Source: JTS-RE37 sp041744575 (GTDB lineage Bacteria > Bacteroidota > Bacteroidia > Flavobacteriales > Flavobacteriaceae). From it: a DNA stretch of 64,000 bases. Numbering within the stretch: position 1 is the stretch's first letter; every line of letters starts with the position of its first letter. Of this stretch, positions 53,009-61,323 are shown piece after piece. The stretch covers positions 62,001 to 126,000 of the forward strand of contig JBGTKP010000054.1 of NCBI GenBank assembly GCA_041744575.1. The letters are read 5' to 3'. Position numbers and translations under genes: made by a program. The notes below the pieces were generated by a model. The model did no database searches and had not been told where the DNA came from. It was given only the letters and a program-made list of their open reading frames with translations.

Positions 53009-54394
53009 ATGAATAGTAAGTTTTCCCTCTTTTCCATACCTATTACTTTATTTCTGGGTTGCTGCCTGCTGTTGGGGTGTTCAACTAAACCGGAAGATAC
53101 TACGCCATGGATTGCACTGTTTGACGGAAAGTCCCTTGAAGGCTGGTCTGTAAGGGGAGGCAAAGCCCATTATGAAGTAAGGGACAATGCTATTGTCGGT
53201 TCGACCGTCAGGGATTCCCCCAACTCATTTCTGACCACCGATAAGATCTATGGTGATTTTATCCTGGAACTTGAGTATCAGGTGGATTCAAGCATGAACT
53301 CGGGTATACAGATCCGCAGTAATAGTTATCCGTATTATATGGACGGCAGGGTACATGGATATCAGATCGAAATTGATCCTTCTGACCGGAGCTGGAGCGC
53401 CGGCATTTATGATGAAGGGCGCCGGGGATGGCTTTACCCCCTTACGGACCAGTCGGAAGCTCAGAAGGCATTTAGACAAAATGAATGGAATCACTATAGA
53501 ATTGAGGCCATTGGTGATACCATCAGAACATGGATCAATGAAGTACCTGCTGCTTATCTTATTGACGACAGGACGGCAAAAGGTTTTATTGGCCTTCAGG
53601 TGCATAGTATTGAGGAAGGACAAGAGGAAGGCTCGGAAATCATTTGGCGCAAGGTCAGAATTCTCACTGACAGCCTTTCGAAGTACAGCAAAAAAAGCCC
53701 TCTGAAACCCGTCGTTCTTGCGAATCACCTGACCATTGATGAAGAGAAAAACGGCTGGGAGCTCCTTTGGGATGGAAAGACGACAAATGGCTGGCGGGGA
53801 GCACGGCTTGAGAAGTTTCCGGAGAAGGGATGGCAGATAGAAAACGGTGAATTGATGGTGATGGCTTCAGGAGGTGAAGAGGCGGAAGCAGGCGGGGACA
53901 TTGTTACGGAAACCACTTATGGAGATTTTGAATTGCAGGTCGATTTTATGATTACCGAAGGCGCAAACAGTGGGATAAAATATTATGTCAATACGGACCT
54001 AAACAAAGGGCCGGGATCTTCCATTGGCCTCGAATATCAGATCCTGGATGATGCTGTACATCCGGATGCCAAACTTGGAAATCACAAGGGAAGCAGGACT
54101 ATGGCTTCTTTATATGATCTGATTTCAGCCGACGCTGGTAAACCGGTCAACCCTGTCGGTTCCTGGAACCATGCCCATATCATTTCAAAGGACAATCATG
54201 TGGAACATTGGCTCAACGGGATGAAAGTTCTGGAATATGAACGAAAAAGTGAAGCCTACAGAAAATTGGTTGCAGAAAGCAAGTATGTCGAATGGCCAGC
54301 ATTCGGGGAAGCAGCTACCGGACCCATCCTTTTGCAGGATCACGGTGACCGTGTTGCCTTTAAAAATATAAAAATTAGACCGATTACAAAATAA
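53009..54394 (+). CDS. two-domain DUF1080 lipoprotein (3-keto-glycoside hydrolase type)
   Basis: A 461-residue lipoprotein (signal FLGCCLLLGCSTKPED, lipobox LGC). It contains two DUF1080 domains in tandem: residues about 32-215 (WIALFDGKSLEGWSVRG, then SGIQIRSNSYPYYMDGRVHG) and about 240-460 (ELLWDGKTTNGWRGARL, then SGIKYYVNTD). DUF1080 is the 3-keto-disaccharide hydrolase-like fold that cleaves oxidised glycosides after an oxidoreductase has made the 3-keto sugar. That chemistry fits the next gene, a Gfo/Idh/MocA oxidoreductase only 6 nt away. The pair is thus a probable glycoside-cleaving operon; which sugar is unknown. Confidence 0.88.
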   Translation: MNSKFSLFSIPITLFLGCCLLLGCSTKPEDTTPWIALFDGKSLEGWSVRGGKAHYEVRDNAIVGSTVRDSPNSFLTTDKIYGDFILELEYQVDSSMNSGIQIRSNSYPYYMDGRVHGYQIEIDPSDRSWSAGIYDEGRRGWLYPLTDQSEAQKAFRQNEWNHYRIEAIGDTIRTWINEVPAAYLIDDRTAKGFIGLQVHSIEEGQEEGSEIIWRKVRILTDSLSKYSKKSPLKPVVLANHLTIDEEKNGWELLWDGKTTNGWRGARLEKFPEKGWQIENGELMVMASGGEEAEAGGDIVTETTYGDFELQVDFMITEGANSGIKYYVNTDLNKGPGSSIGLEYQILDDAVHPDAKLGNHKGSRTMASLYDLISADAGKPVNPVGSWNHAHIISKDNHVEHWLNGMKVLEYERKSEAYRKLVAESKYVEWPAFGEAATGPILLQDHGDRVAFKNIKIRPITK

Positions 54395-54400
54395 GATAGG

Positions 54401-55729
54401 ATGACAAACAGGAGATCTTTCATTAAGAAATCAACAGCAGGGGGCCTTGGCCTTACCTTTACAGGGATGCCATTTACCAAAATGAGTTTTGCAGGGGTGC
54501 CTGGAGCAAATGACCATATCAATGCTGCGGTGATTGGTGTCCGCAGCAGAGCCAAAGCACATGTAAAGGCAATTCATGCGGATCCTAATTCGAAAATTCT
54601 GTATAGCTGCGATGTTGACGAAAACATTCTTACGGAACATGGAGCTTGGTGCCAGGAAAACATAGGTTATGTTCCCAAGGCAGTGCGCGATTTCCGAAAG
54701 GTGCTGGAGGACAAGGATGTGGATGCCGTTTTTATCGCTACTCCCGATCATTGGCACGCTCCCATGGCCATTCTGGCGTTGCAGGCTGGCAAACATGTAT
54801 ATGTTGAGAAACCCTGTAGTCATAATCCGAATGAAAACGAGCTGCTGGTCGCTGCCCAGAAAAAATATGGTAAAAAAGTGCAGATGGGGAACCAGCAACG
54901 ATCGGCAAAAACGTCTATTCTGGCAGTAAAAGAAATCAGGGACGGCATTATCGGGAATGTTTATAAGGGCGAAGCCTATTATTCCAATAACAGGGAATCT
55001 ATCGGTACCGGTAAAAACATAGCGGTCCCCCCTACCCTGGATTGGGATCTCTGGCAGGGCCCTGCCCCGAGGGAGGAGTACCGGGACAATATACACCCTT
55101 ACAATTGGCACTGGTTCAGAAATTGGGGCACTGGGGAGGTTCATAACAATGGAACCCATGAAATAGATGTCTGCAGGTGGGCTCTGGGGGTCGATCTTCC
55201 CCAAACGGTCACTTCCTTTGGAGGAAAGTACACTTATGAAGATGACTGGGAATTTGTCGACAATCAGCAGGTCACTTACGCTTTTGACGATGATAAATTC
55301 ATTACCTGGACCGGCCATAGCCGGGGTATTATGGAGCCAGAACGACCCGGCCGGGGCGTAACCATTTATGGCAGTAAAGGAAGTATTATGCTCAGCAGAA
55401 ATGACTACCAGTTATTTGGTCTTGACGGAAAACTGATCAAAACTGAAAAGGAAGAGGCACAAAGTGCCACCACCAATACTATGGGCGAAGGACAATTGGA
55501 TATCGATCATGTAGCCAATTTTTATGACGCGATCCGAAAAGACACCGCGCAACATTCGGCCATTGATGATGCTTCCATTTCCACCATGTTGTGTCACCTT
55601 GGTAATATGGCCCAGGATGCCGGTGAAACCATTAAGGTTGATCCCGCCAGCGGGAAAGTCCTTAATAGTGAGAAAGCAATGGCACACTGGAAAAGGGAAT
55701 ATGAAAAAGGGTGGGAAGTGGTGTTGTAG
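54401..55729 (+). CDS. Gfo/Idh/MocA oxidoreductase with Tat signal
   Basis: A 442-residue NAD(P)-dependent oxidoreductase. The start NRRSFIKKSTAGGLGLTFTG is a textbook Tat signal, and TatC is encoded at 24166. Rossmann part: INAAVIGVRSRAKAHVKAIH; the EKP motif is in VYVEKPCSHNPNE; the catalytic-type His/Lys region lies in FRNWGTGEVHNNGTHEIDVC. Placed right after the DUF1080 gene (6 nt apart), it probably oxidises a glycoside for cleavage by that hydrolase, as 3-keto-glycoside systems do. Longer than the typical 330-400 because of the signal and an extended C-terminal loop. Confidence 0.9.
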   Translation: MTNRRSFIKKSTAGGLGLTFTGMPFTKMSFAGVPGANDHINAAVIGVRSRAKAHVKAIHADPNSKILYSCDVDENILTEHGAWCQENIGYVPKAVRDFRKVLEDKDVDAVFIATPDHWHAPMAILALQAGKHVYVEKPCSHNPNENELLVAAQKKYGKKVQMGNQQRSAKTSILAVKEIRDGIIGNVYKGEAYYSNNRESIGTGKNIAVPPTLDWDLWQGPAPREEYRDNIHPYNWHWFRNWGTGEVHNNGTHEIDVCRWALGVDLPQTVTSFGGKYTYEDDWEFVDNQQVTYAFDDDKFITWTGHSRGIMEPERPGRGVTIYGSKGSIMLSRNDYQLFGLDGKLIKTEKEEAQSATTNTMGEGQLDIDHVANFYDAIRKDTAQHSAIDDASISTMLCHLGNMAQDAGETIKVDPASGKVLNSEKAMAHWKREYEKGWEVVL

Positions 55730-55815
55730 TGGTTATTTAAATGTGATACTATTCCTTACCACCACCCCGGGAGTTCTACCCGTATAAAGACCATTGATCA
55801 GGCTATGATCAAAAC

Positions 55816-57303
55816 TTATTGCTGTAAAATTACATTGCTGTACTGGGTGTTGATCACAATGGATTTATCCGCATTCTCCTTTAAGTGATAACCTTTATGC
55901 ATGGTGGTCTTGTCTTTTTTGCTCACCTCAAATACAAGATTCGAAGGACTCACCAATTTGGACCCTGTCCCTTTCACAAATATTTTGTAGGCCGTCACAG
56001 GCAGTACGCAGAATAATTCCCCATTCTGCATGGAAATATCCATGTCTTTGAAATTTTTCGAAACATCCTTTATATGAACGGCACCCAGATTGTTTCTGAT
56101 CAATGCGCTTTGAAGAAGCCGGTCTATGGTCACATCTGAGGAAGTGGCATTCAGTGTGAGGGACTTCACATCCCGGAGCGCGACCTTATCGGAGAATTGA
56201 ATGTTTAACTGCCCGTTGTTCCAGCTTTCCACAGTCATAGGGGAATAAGAGACCACTACATCGGTATTCGCACCGTCTATGGTAGAGGCAAGCAACCTTG
56301 CATAAGACAAGTTTGCTTTCATATCCCTTGTGTTTTCGGCAAGCTTCACTTCACCATGCCGGACGTTCATTTTCAGCGTGGCGGATTTAGGCATTTTTAT
56401 TTTGATGCTTTTTTTAATTTTATATTTCCTGCTGCCTTCACCTGATGATCCGAAGAAAATAGTAGGTGCCGCGAACAGGCTATCACCTTGAAACACCCGG
56501 ATGCGACTGGAGTCGAGTAGCATCCGCTCATTTACCCGGGCTTTTGACCATTCCTTCATGTCTTCTGACCTTTCCTTATGGGCCTGTTCCCTTTCAGCAG
56601 CGCGTTCTTTCATGTGCTCCTGCCTGTCGCGTAGTAATTCTTTCCGCTGCTGCTTGTGCTCCTCTGCATCGGCCTTCCATTCCTCCGCACGAACCTTCAT
56701 TAATTCGCTCCATTCCGACAGTTGTTCCTTATAATCCTCATTAAAATTTTTATTGAACTCTGCCTTCCATTTCTTCAAATACTTTTCACCCTCCTTTTCA
56801 TAAGCATCGTAGTCAAAATGTTCCATTTTCACGGGAGGCATTGGTGGCATGGGAGGCATAGGGGCAACCGTCGCAAAACCCGGCATATCCATATCCATAA
56901 ACAAGGGTTCCAACTCGTTAAATCCGGGCGCTATCATAAATTCACGAACATCTACAGGGGCGCCTCCCTGAACGTAAGACCAGGAGGGCTCCGCCCCGGT
57001 ACTGATCTCAATCCGCCCGCTGTTGCCCAGGATCCTGACGCCCCCCTTTTCAAAATAGTCCTTGGCTTCCTCAGTGGATGCCCCCTCCAATTCTATTACC
57101 GCCTCTACTACGACCTCATTTTTCTCCCATGTTTCAAAGGAAATATCGGCGTAACTGGTATTGATATCAATTACGGCATCTTTTGCTACCTGAAACGACT
57201 CATTGTAGGTTTTGGTTTGCTTCTGTCCGTAAACTCCAATGCCAATGAGGCATATAAGGAGTGCCATTCTCCTAAATACTGATGGATGATGCATCTTCTT
57301 CAT
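55816..57303 (-). CDS. DUF4097-type putative adhesin with a charged helical insert
   Basis: A 495-residue secreted protein. Signal peptide MALLICLIGIGVYGQ. The DUF4097-like beta-repeat part appears first (NTSYADISFETWEKNEVVV) and then again from about 285 to 495. Between them lies a ~150-residue segment: a Pro/Met-rich stretch (VAPMPPMPPMPPVKMEHFD), then about 110 residues of Glu/Lys/Arg-rich helix (EYKEQLSEWSELMKVRAE-like), probably a long single helix or coiled coil. It is the last gene of a three-gene operon after an ECF sigma and a putative anti-sigma, overlapping the anti-sigma gene by 32 nt, so it is likely a target or partner of that switch. Confidence 0.8.
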   Translation of the reverse strand: MKKMHHPSVFRRMALLICLIGIGVYGQKQTKTYNESFQVAKDAVIDINTSYADISFETWEKNEVVVEAVIELEGASTEEAKDYFEKGGVRILGNSGRIEISTGAEPSWSYVQGGAPVDVREFMIAPGFNELEPLFMDMDMPGFATVAPMPPMPPMPPVKMEHFDYDAYEKEGEKYLKKWKAEFNKNFNEDYKEQLSEWSELMKVRAEEWKADAEEHKQQRKELLRDRQEHMKERAAEREQAHKERSEDMKEWSKARVNERMLLDSSRIRVFQGDSLFAAPTIFFGSSGEGSRKYKIKKSIKIKMPKSATLKMNVRHGEVKLAENTRDMKANLSYARLLASTIDGANTDVVVSYSPMTVESWNNGQLNIQFSDKVALRDVKSLTLNATSSDVTIDRLLQSALIRNNLGAVHIKDVSKNFKDMDISMQNGELFCVLPVTAYKIFVKGTGSKLVSPSNLVFEVSKKDKTTMHKGYHLKENADKSIVINTQYSNVILQQ

Positions 57304-57862
57304 TTTGATTAGATTTAAATTCTTTTAATTTCACTTTCAATTTTTGCAACAATTGCAACCGCAATTGAAGGTTTTTAATAAGGACTGTGATCGTTTGATC
57401 ATTGGGTCCGATTTCATTCAATTCGGTATTCAGGTCAATATATTCCCTGTTCAGTTCTCCAAGTCTTTTCATATAATCATCCGCAAGGGCCTTGGTATCC
57501 CCTGATACTTCAAGCTCTGAAAGTGCCATATTGATGTTGACCACATAATAATCTTCAACCTGTTTCAGATCCGGTGAAAGATCGCCAAGAGATATAGATT
57601 CCTTTTGCGCGATGGCATTCTCCCCTGCAGGAGCAGGAACCTTCGCCTGCTCCATACTTCCGGTCGAGTGGCGATACCCGAAAATCCCAACGGCCAGTAC
57701 TGCCACGACCGATGCTGCCATCCACAACCAGTTGCGCTTTTTCTTTGGCTGGATGGTAAAGGCCTGATCAAGACGATTTTCAAACCGCTTCTCATGCCCT
57801 GACTTTAATGTATATTTCTTTTTTCGATCCTCTTCAAAAAGTCTTCTGAGATCCTGTGCCAT
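57272..57862 (-). CDS. single-pass membrane protein, putative anti-sigma factor
   Basis: A 196-residue protein with a cytoplasmic part (about 1-45, DLRRLFEEDRKKKYTLKSGH), one transmembrane helix (about 46-64, WLWMAASVVAVLAVGIFGY) and an outer part that is a coiled coil (LNREYIDLNTELNEIGPNDQ, then QTITVLIKNLQLRLQLLQKL). The 29-nt overlap with the sigma gene and its position make it the likely membrane anti-sigma factor. It lacks the zinc HxxxCxxC motif of classic zinc anti-sigmas, so this rests on context. It overlaps the DUF4097 gene by 32 nt as well. Confidence 0.7.
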   Translation of the reverse strand: MAQDLRRLFEEDRKKKYTLKSGHEKRFENRLDQAFTIQPKKKRNWLWMAASVVAVLAVGIFGYRHSTGSMEQAKVPAPAGENAIAQKESISLGDLSPDLKQVEDYYVVNINMALSELEVSGDTKALADDYMKRLGELNREYIDLNTELNEIGPNDQTITVLIKNLQLRLQLLQKLKVKLKEFKSNQNEEDASSISI

Positions 57863-58388
57863 GAAATCTGTTTTTTAAAATTTCCTTTAATTGACCTTTT
57901 CCCCTTAGTAACCTGGTTCTGCAGGTTGTTTCTTCCAAACCGAGAATATCCGATATTTCACTGTGATCATAGCCTTCGACGAGGAAAAGGGATACCACTA
58001 CCCGATACTTATCTGCTAATCTTTCAATGGCATCCCTTACATCCTTTATGGTGATCTCATCCCCTACCATCCAGTCGTCATCCTCAACAATATGCAAACT
58101 GTGTTCTTTTAATTCCACGAATTGCTCCTTTCTTGCCTTTATAAAATCAAGACTTTTATTGACCACTATTTTTTTTAACCAGGCACCAAACGTCACTTCT
58201 CCCCTATACTGGTCAATTTTAAGAAAAGCTTTGATAAACGCCTCCTGCAGTACATCTTCCGCATCAGCCGGATTCCTTAGGAAACGCATGGCTACTGCGT
58301 ACATGCCTTCACTGTACTGCCTGTATAGCCGTAATTGTGCATTCCGGTCATTGGCTTTGCAGCGTTCGACAAGGTCAATTTGAAACAT
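57834..58388 (-). CDS. RNA polymerase ECF-type sigma factor
   Basis: A 184-residue sigma factor with region 2 (DAEDVLQEAFIKAFLKIDQY, DxxQ pattern) and region 4 (YRVVVSLFLVEGYDHSEISD, ILGLEETTCRTRLLRGK). The spacing is that of ECF sigma factors. ATG 58388 is chosen over 58403 because the conserved start is FQIDLVERCKANDRNAQ. A promoter TTG/19 nt/TATAATTTG precedes it. Its targets are probably this operon (anti-sigma and adhesin) plus other genes, but no target box can be defined here. Confidence 0.9.
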   Translation of the reverse strand: MFQIDLVERCKANDRNAQLRLYRQYSEGMYAVAMRFLRNPADAEDVLQEAFIKAFLKIDQYRGEVTFGAWLKKIVVNKSLDFIKARKEQFVELKEHSLHIVEDDDWMVGDEITIKDVRDAIERLADKYRVVVSLFLVEGYDHSEISDILGLEETTCRTRLLRGKGQLKEILKNRFHGTGSQKTF

Positions 58389-58437
58389 TTGGCCAGGTTC
58401 CAAGTGGGTCTCAGGTGTTAGTATTCTAAATGACGAT

Positions 58438-58468
58438 CAAATTATACAGGCGTTGCAAAAAAGATCAA
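58438..58468 (-). promoter_or_regulatory. candidate promoter of the sigma operon
   Basis: Minus-strand TTG (58468-58466), 19-nt spacer, then TATAATTTG (58446-58438), one base longer than TAnnTTTG. It ends about 50 nt before the start codon at 58388. The altered -7 box may mean recognition by the ECF sigma itself or by the primary sigma with lower strength. Confidence 0.4.
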
Positions 58469-58613
58469 TTTTAAGATTCTTTTTAGATAATGCCGTTTAA
58501 ATTCCGGCTTTGATAAAATGGGTATTTCTAGTTGATACGCCATTATCCCTAAACAACACGACGGATTTTAAAATCGATTTAGTAATTTAGGTATTACAAA
58601 ATATATTAAATCA

Positions 58614-59174
58614 ATGAAAATACTTAAATGGATTCTTATTGTGGCTCTCGTTCTCGGATTGCTCATCGTTTTCGTAGGATTGCCATATATGAAGCAGTCG
58701 ACCAAAAAACACAGCCCGCAAAAAACCGTCGCCTACAAACATCAGGGAATGGATCTCAGGGTGGATTACAGCAGCCCTTTCAAAAAAGGTCGCGTCATCT
58801 TCGGAGAATTGGTTCCTTATGATATTGTGTGGCGTACCGGCGCCAATGAACCAACCACCTTCAGCACCACCACAGAAATCGGCATTGGAAAACATCGCCT
58901 GCCGGCAGGTTCCTATTCCCTTTGGACCATTCCCGGGAAGGATCACTGGTCGGTCATGTTTAACAGCGAGATTCCCTCCTGGGGGGTCACCATGAGCAGT
59001 GGAGGAAGTGAAACTACCCGGGATCCCCAGAAAGACATGTTGCAACTGGAAGTACCCGTAGAAGAGGTATCGCCTCCCATGGAGAGCTTCACCATCACAT
59101 TTGAACAAAACGATACCCTCTTCATGGATATCCTTTGGGATGATACAAAAATACAAGTTCCCATTACCAACTGA
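58614..59174 (+). CDS. DUF2911 protein
   Basis: A 186-residue secreted or membrane-anchored protein of the DUF2911 family: one N-terminal helix (LIVALVLGLLIVFVGLPYM), then a beta-rich domain with family blocks MDLRVDYSSPFKKGR, IVWRTGANEPTTF and RLPAGSYSLWTIPG. Common in Flavobacteria, often with a signal peptide or anchor and no assigned function. A TAATTTAG -7-like box lies about 30 nt upstream. The meaB start is only 2 nt after its stop. Confidence 0.85.
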   Translation: MKILKWILIVALVLGLLIVFVGLPYMKQSTKKHSPQKTVAYKHQGMDLRVDYSSPFKKGRVIFGELVPYDIVWRTGANEPTTFSTTTEIGIGKHRLPAGSYSLWTIPGKDHWSVMFNSEIPSWGVTMSSGGSETTRDPQKDMLQLEVPVEEVSPPMESFTITFEQNDTLFMDILWDDTKIQVPITN

Positions 59175-59176
59175 AT

Positions 59177-60220
59177 TTGAAGCAGTCCAAAAATATTGGC
59201 GGTGGAAGTGTACAAAGGATCAAAGCCGAAAGAAAGAAAATTCCATCCGTCACATCGGTAGTCAGGGATCTGCTTCATGGAGATAAAATAGCATTGTCCA
59301 GGGCTATTACGCTCATAGAAAGCACCACGGAGTCTGATCGTATAAAAGCTGAACAATTACTGCAGCGGTGCCTTGGCAGGGATCAGAACAGTATTAGAAT
59401 AGGCATTACCGGTGTTCCCGGTGTCGGCAAAAGTACTTTTATTGAGGCTTTAGGAAAGCACCTGATCTCCCTGGGTTACAAGGTGGCTGTTTTGACGGTA
59501 GATCCCAGCAGTACTCTTAGTAAAGGCAGCATCCTGGGTGATAAGACCCGTATGCCTCAGCTTGTTCAGGAACCCGATGCTTATATAAGACCAAGTCCTT
59601 CCGGGCCCACACTCGGTGGGGTGGCGCGGCGTACCAGGGAGGCTATGACTCTTTGCGAAGCCGCTGGCTTTACCATCATTCTGGTGGAAACGGTTGGCGT
59701 CGGTCAGAGTGAAATTGCAGTCCATAGTATGGTGGACTTTTTCTTGCTGTTACAACTGGCAGGTGCAGGAGATGAATTGCAGGGAATGAAACGTGGGATC
59801 ATTGAAATGGCAGATGCCATTGCCATCAACAAGGCCGATGGAAACAATGTCAGGGAAGCCTCTAAAGCCAGGTCGGCCTTTGAACAGGCATTGCATCTGT
59901 ATCCCCCTAAATATAACGGCTGGCAACCCAGAGTGATGACTTGTTCCGCACTCCGGAATCAAGGTATAGATGATATTTGGGAAATGATATCCCACTATGT
60001 TGATGTAACCAAAGACAAAGATTCATTTGTAGAAAAACGAAGGGCGCAAAATAAAAAATGGTTTCAGGAGGCAGTTGAGGAAGCCCTATATCTTCAATTC
60101 TATCAGGATAAAAGTGTCCAGAAAAAGCTTGAATCCCTTGTAAAGCAGGTAGAAACCGGGAAGAAAACACCTTTCAAAGCTGCTGCGGAACTTTTGGGGA
60201 AATTTGAAGAACGACATTAG
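59177..60220 (+). CDS. meaB: methylmalonyl-CoA mutase-associated GTPase MeaB
   Basis: A 347-residue GTPase chaperone that protects methylmalonyl-CoA mutase and loads its adenosylcobalamin. Walker A GVPGVGKSTFIEALG (about 79-93), then LTVDPSSTLSKGSILGDKTR, the switch VETVGVGQSEI, and NKADG as the guanine-specificity motif. The end is a helical extension with KTPFKAAAELLGKFEE. TTG 59177 is the probable start; it lies 2 nt after the DUF2911 stop. Mutase genes are absent here, but the PduO-type adenosyltransferase at 30852 fits the same pathway. Confidence 0.93.
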   Translation: MKQSKNIGGGSVQRIKAERKKIPSVTSVVRDLLHGDKIALSRAITLIESTTESDRIKAEQLLQRCLGRDQNSIRIGITGVPGVGKSTFIEALGKHLISLGYKVAVLTVDPSSTLSKGSILGDKTRMPQLVQEPDAYIRPSPSGPTLGGVARRTREAMTLCEAAGFTIILVETVGVGQSEIAVHSMVDFFLLLQLAGAGDELQGMKRGIIEMADAIAINKADGNNVREASKARSAFEQALHLYPPKYNGWQPRVMTCSALRNQGIDDIWEMISHYVDVTKDKDSFVEKRRAQNKKWFQEAVEEALYLQFYQDKSVQKKLESLVKQVETGKKTPFKAAAELLGKFEERH

Positions 60221-60334
60221 CCTGCTTTCTCCTGCTGCCATTCTGCCCCTTGTTAAAACGAACTGCCCGTCACTTCCTAAGGCTCCCCAGAATTTCGAGG
60301 CTTCGGGAGGATGCAATTATTGATGTGAAAACCC

Positions 60335-60342
60335 TAAATTTG
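60335..60342 (+). promoter_or_regulatory. -7 element of the glycosyltransferase operon
   Basis: TAAATTTG is an exact TAnnTTTG, ending 21 nt before the ATG at 60364. The -33 side has only TGC at the right distance, so the assignment is moderate. Confidence 0.4.
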
Positions 60343-60363
60343 TTTCTGTTTTAAATCCCGTGG

Positions 60364-61323
60364 ATGACCCTTGTCACTGATTCCCTGCTATCTATTATTA
60401 TTCCCCTTTTTAACGAGGAGGACAATGTGGTGCCACTCACCGCCAAAATCCATGCCAGCCTTAAGGCATACAATTATCAGATTATTTATGTGGATGATTT
60501 CTCCACGGACAACACCCGGGACACCATTCTCGCCCTTCAGGATCCGATTGTCCACCTGTTGGAACTAAAGAAAAATTATGGGCAAAGCCTGGCCTTGGCT
60601 GCCGGCATAGACTATGCACAAGGGGAATATGTAATTACCATGGACGGGGATCTTCAGAATGATCCGGCGGATATCCCGGGAATGCTGGAGTATGCAGTTG
60701 CGGGCGATTTTGATGTGGTTACGGGAGTAAGGCAGCAACGGAAAGATTCTGTTATTAAAAAAATACCCTCTAAAATCGCCAATTTTCTGGTCAGAAAGAT
60801 TACAAAACTGGACATAAAGGATAATGGCTGTGCCCTGAAGGTATTTACGAGGGACATTGCAAAAGACCTTAATCTTTATGGCGAAATGCATCGTTTTATA
60901 ACCCTCCTGGCTCACCTGGAAGGGGCACGTATCAAACAAGTTCCGGTAACCCACCATGCCCGCCATGCAGGACGGTCAAAATATGGACTCGAACGCGTAT
61001 TTAAAGTAGTGGCCGACATGATGTTATTGTTATTCATCAGGAAATATTTTCAAAGACCACTTCATTTGTTCGGGATTTTTGGATTTTTCCTGATCCTGTT
61101 GGGATTGCTGATCAACTGTTATCTTTTAATTGTCAAAATTGGATTTGGAGAAGACATTGGCACCCGGCCCTTACTGATCTTCGGCCTGATGTTCATTTTA
61201 GCAGGCATTCAGTTGTTTACGATCGGGATTGTCATGGAATTGCTGATACGTACTTATTATGAATCGCAGAAAAAAAGACCCTACCGAATTAAAAACATAA
61301 ACATAGGTGGCCGGACTGCGTAA
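60364..61323 (+). CDS. polyprenyl-phosphate glycosyltransferase, GT2 family (DPM1/ArnC-like)
   Basis: A 319-residue GT2 enzyme that transfers a sugar from a nucleotide donor to polyprenyl phosphate. The GT-A core has IIPLFNEEDNVVPL, VDDFSTDNT and TMDGDLQNDPADI, then GVRQQRKDS and the C-terminal pair of transmembrane helices (about 230-255 and 265-300), the ArnC/DPM-like arrangement. The end overlaps the next membrane-protein gene by 17 nt. It fits as the first step of a lipid-linked sugar supply used by GT39-type transferases such as the one at 62176. Confidence 0.92.
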   Translation: MTLVTDSLLSIIIPLFNEEDNVVPLTAKIHASLKAYNYQIIYVDDFSTDNTRDTILALQDPIVHLLELKKNYGQSLALAAGIDYAQGEYVITMDGDLQNDPADIPGMLEYAVAGDFDVVTGVRQQRKDSVIKKIPSKIANFLVRKITKLDIKDNGCALKVFTRDIAKDLNLYGEMHRFITLLAHLEGARIKQVPVTHHARHAGRSKYGLERVFKVVADMMLLLFIRKYFQRPLHLFGIFGFFLILLGLLINCYLLIVKIGFGEDIGTRPLLIFGLMFILAGIQLFTIGIVMELLIRTYYESQKKRPYRIKNINIGGRTA

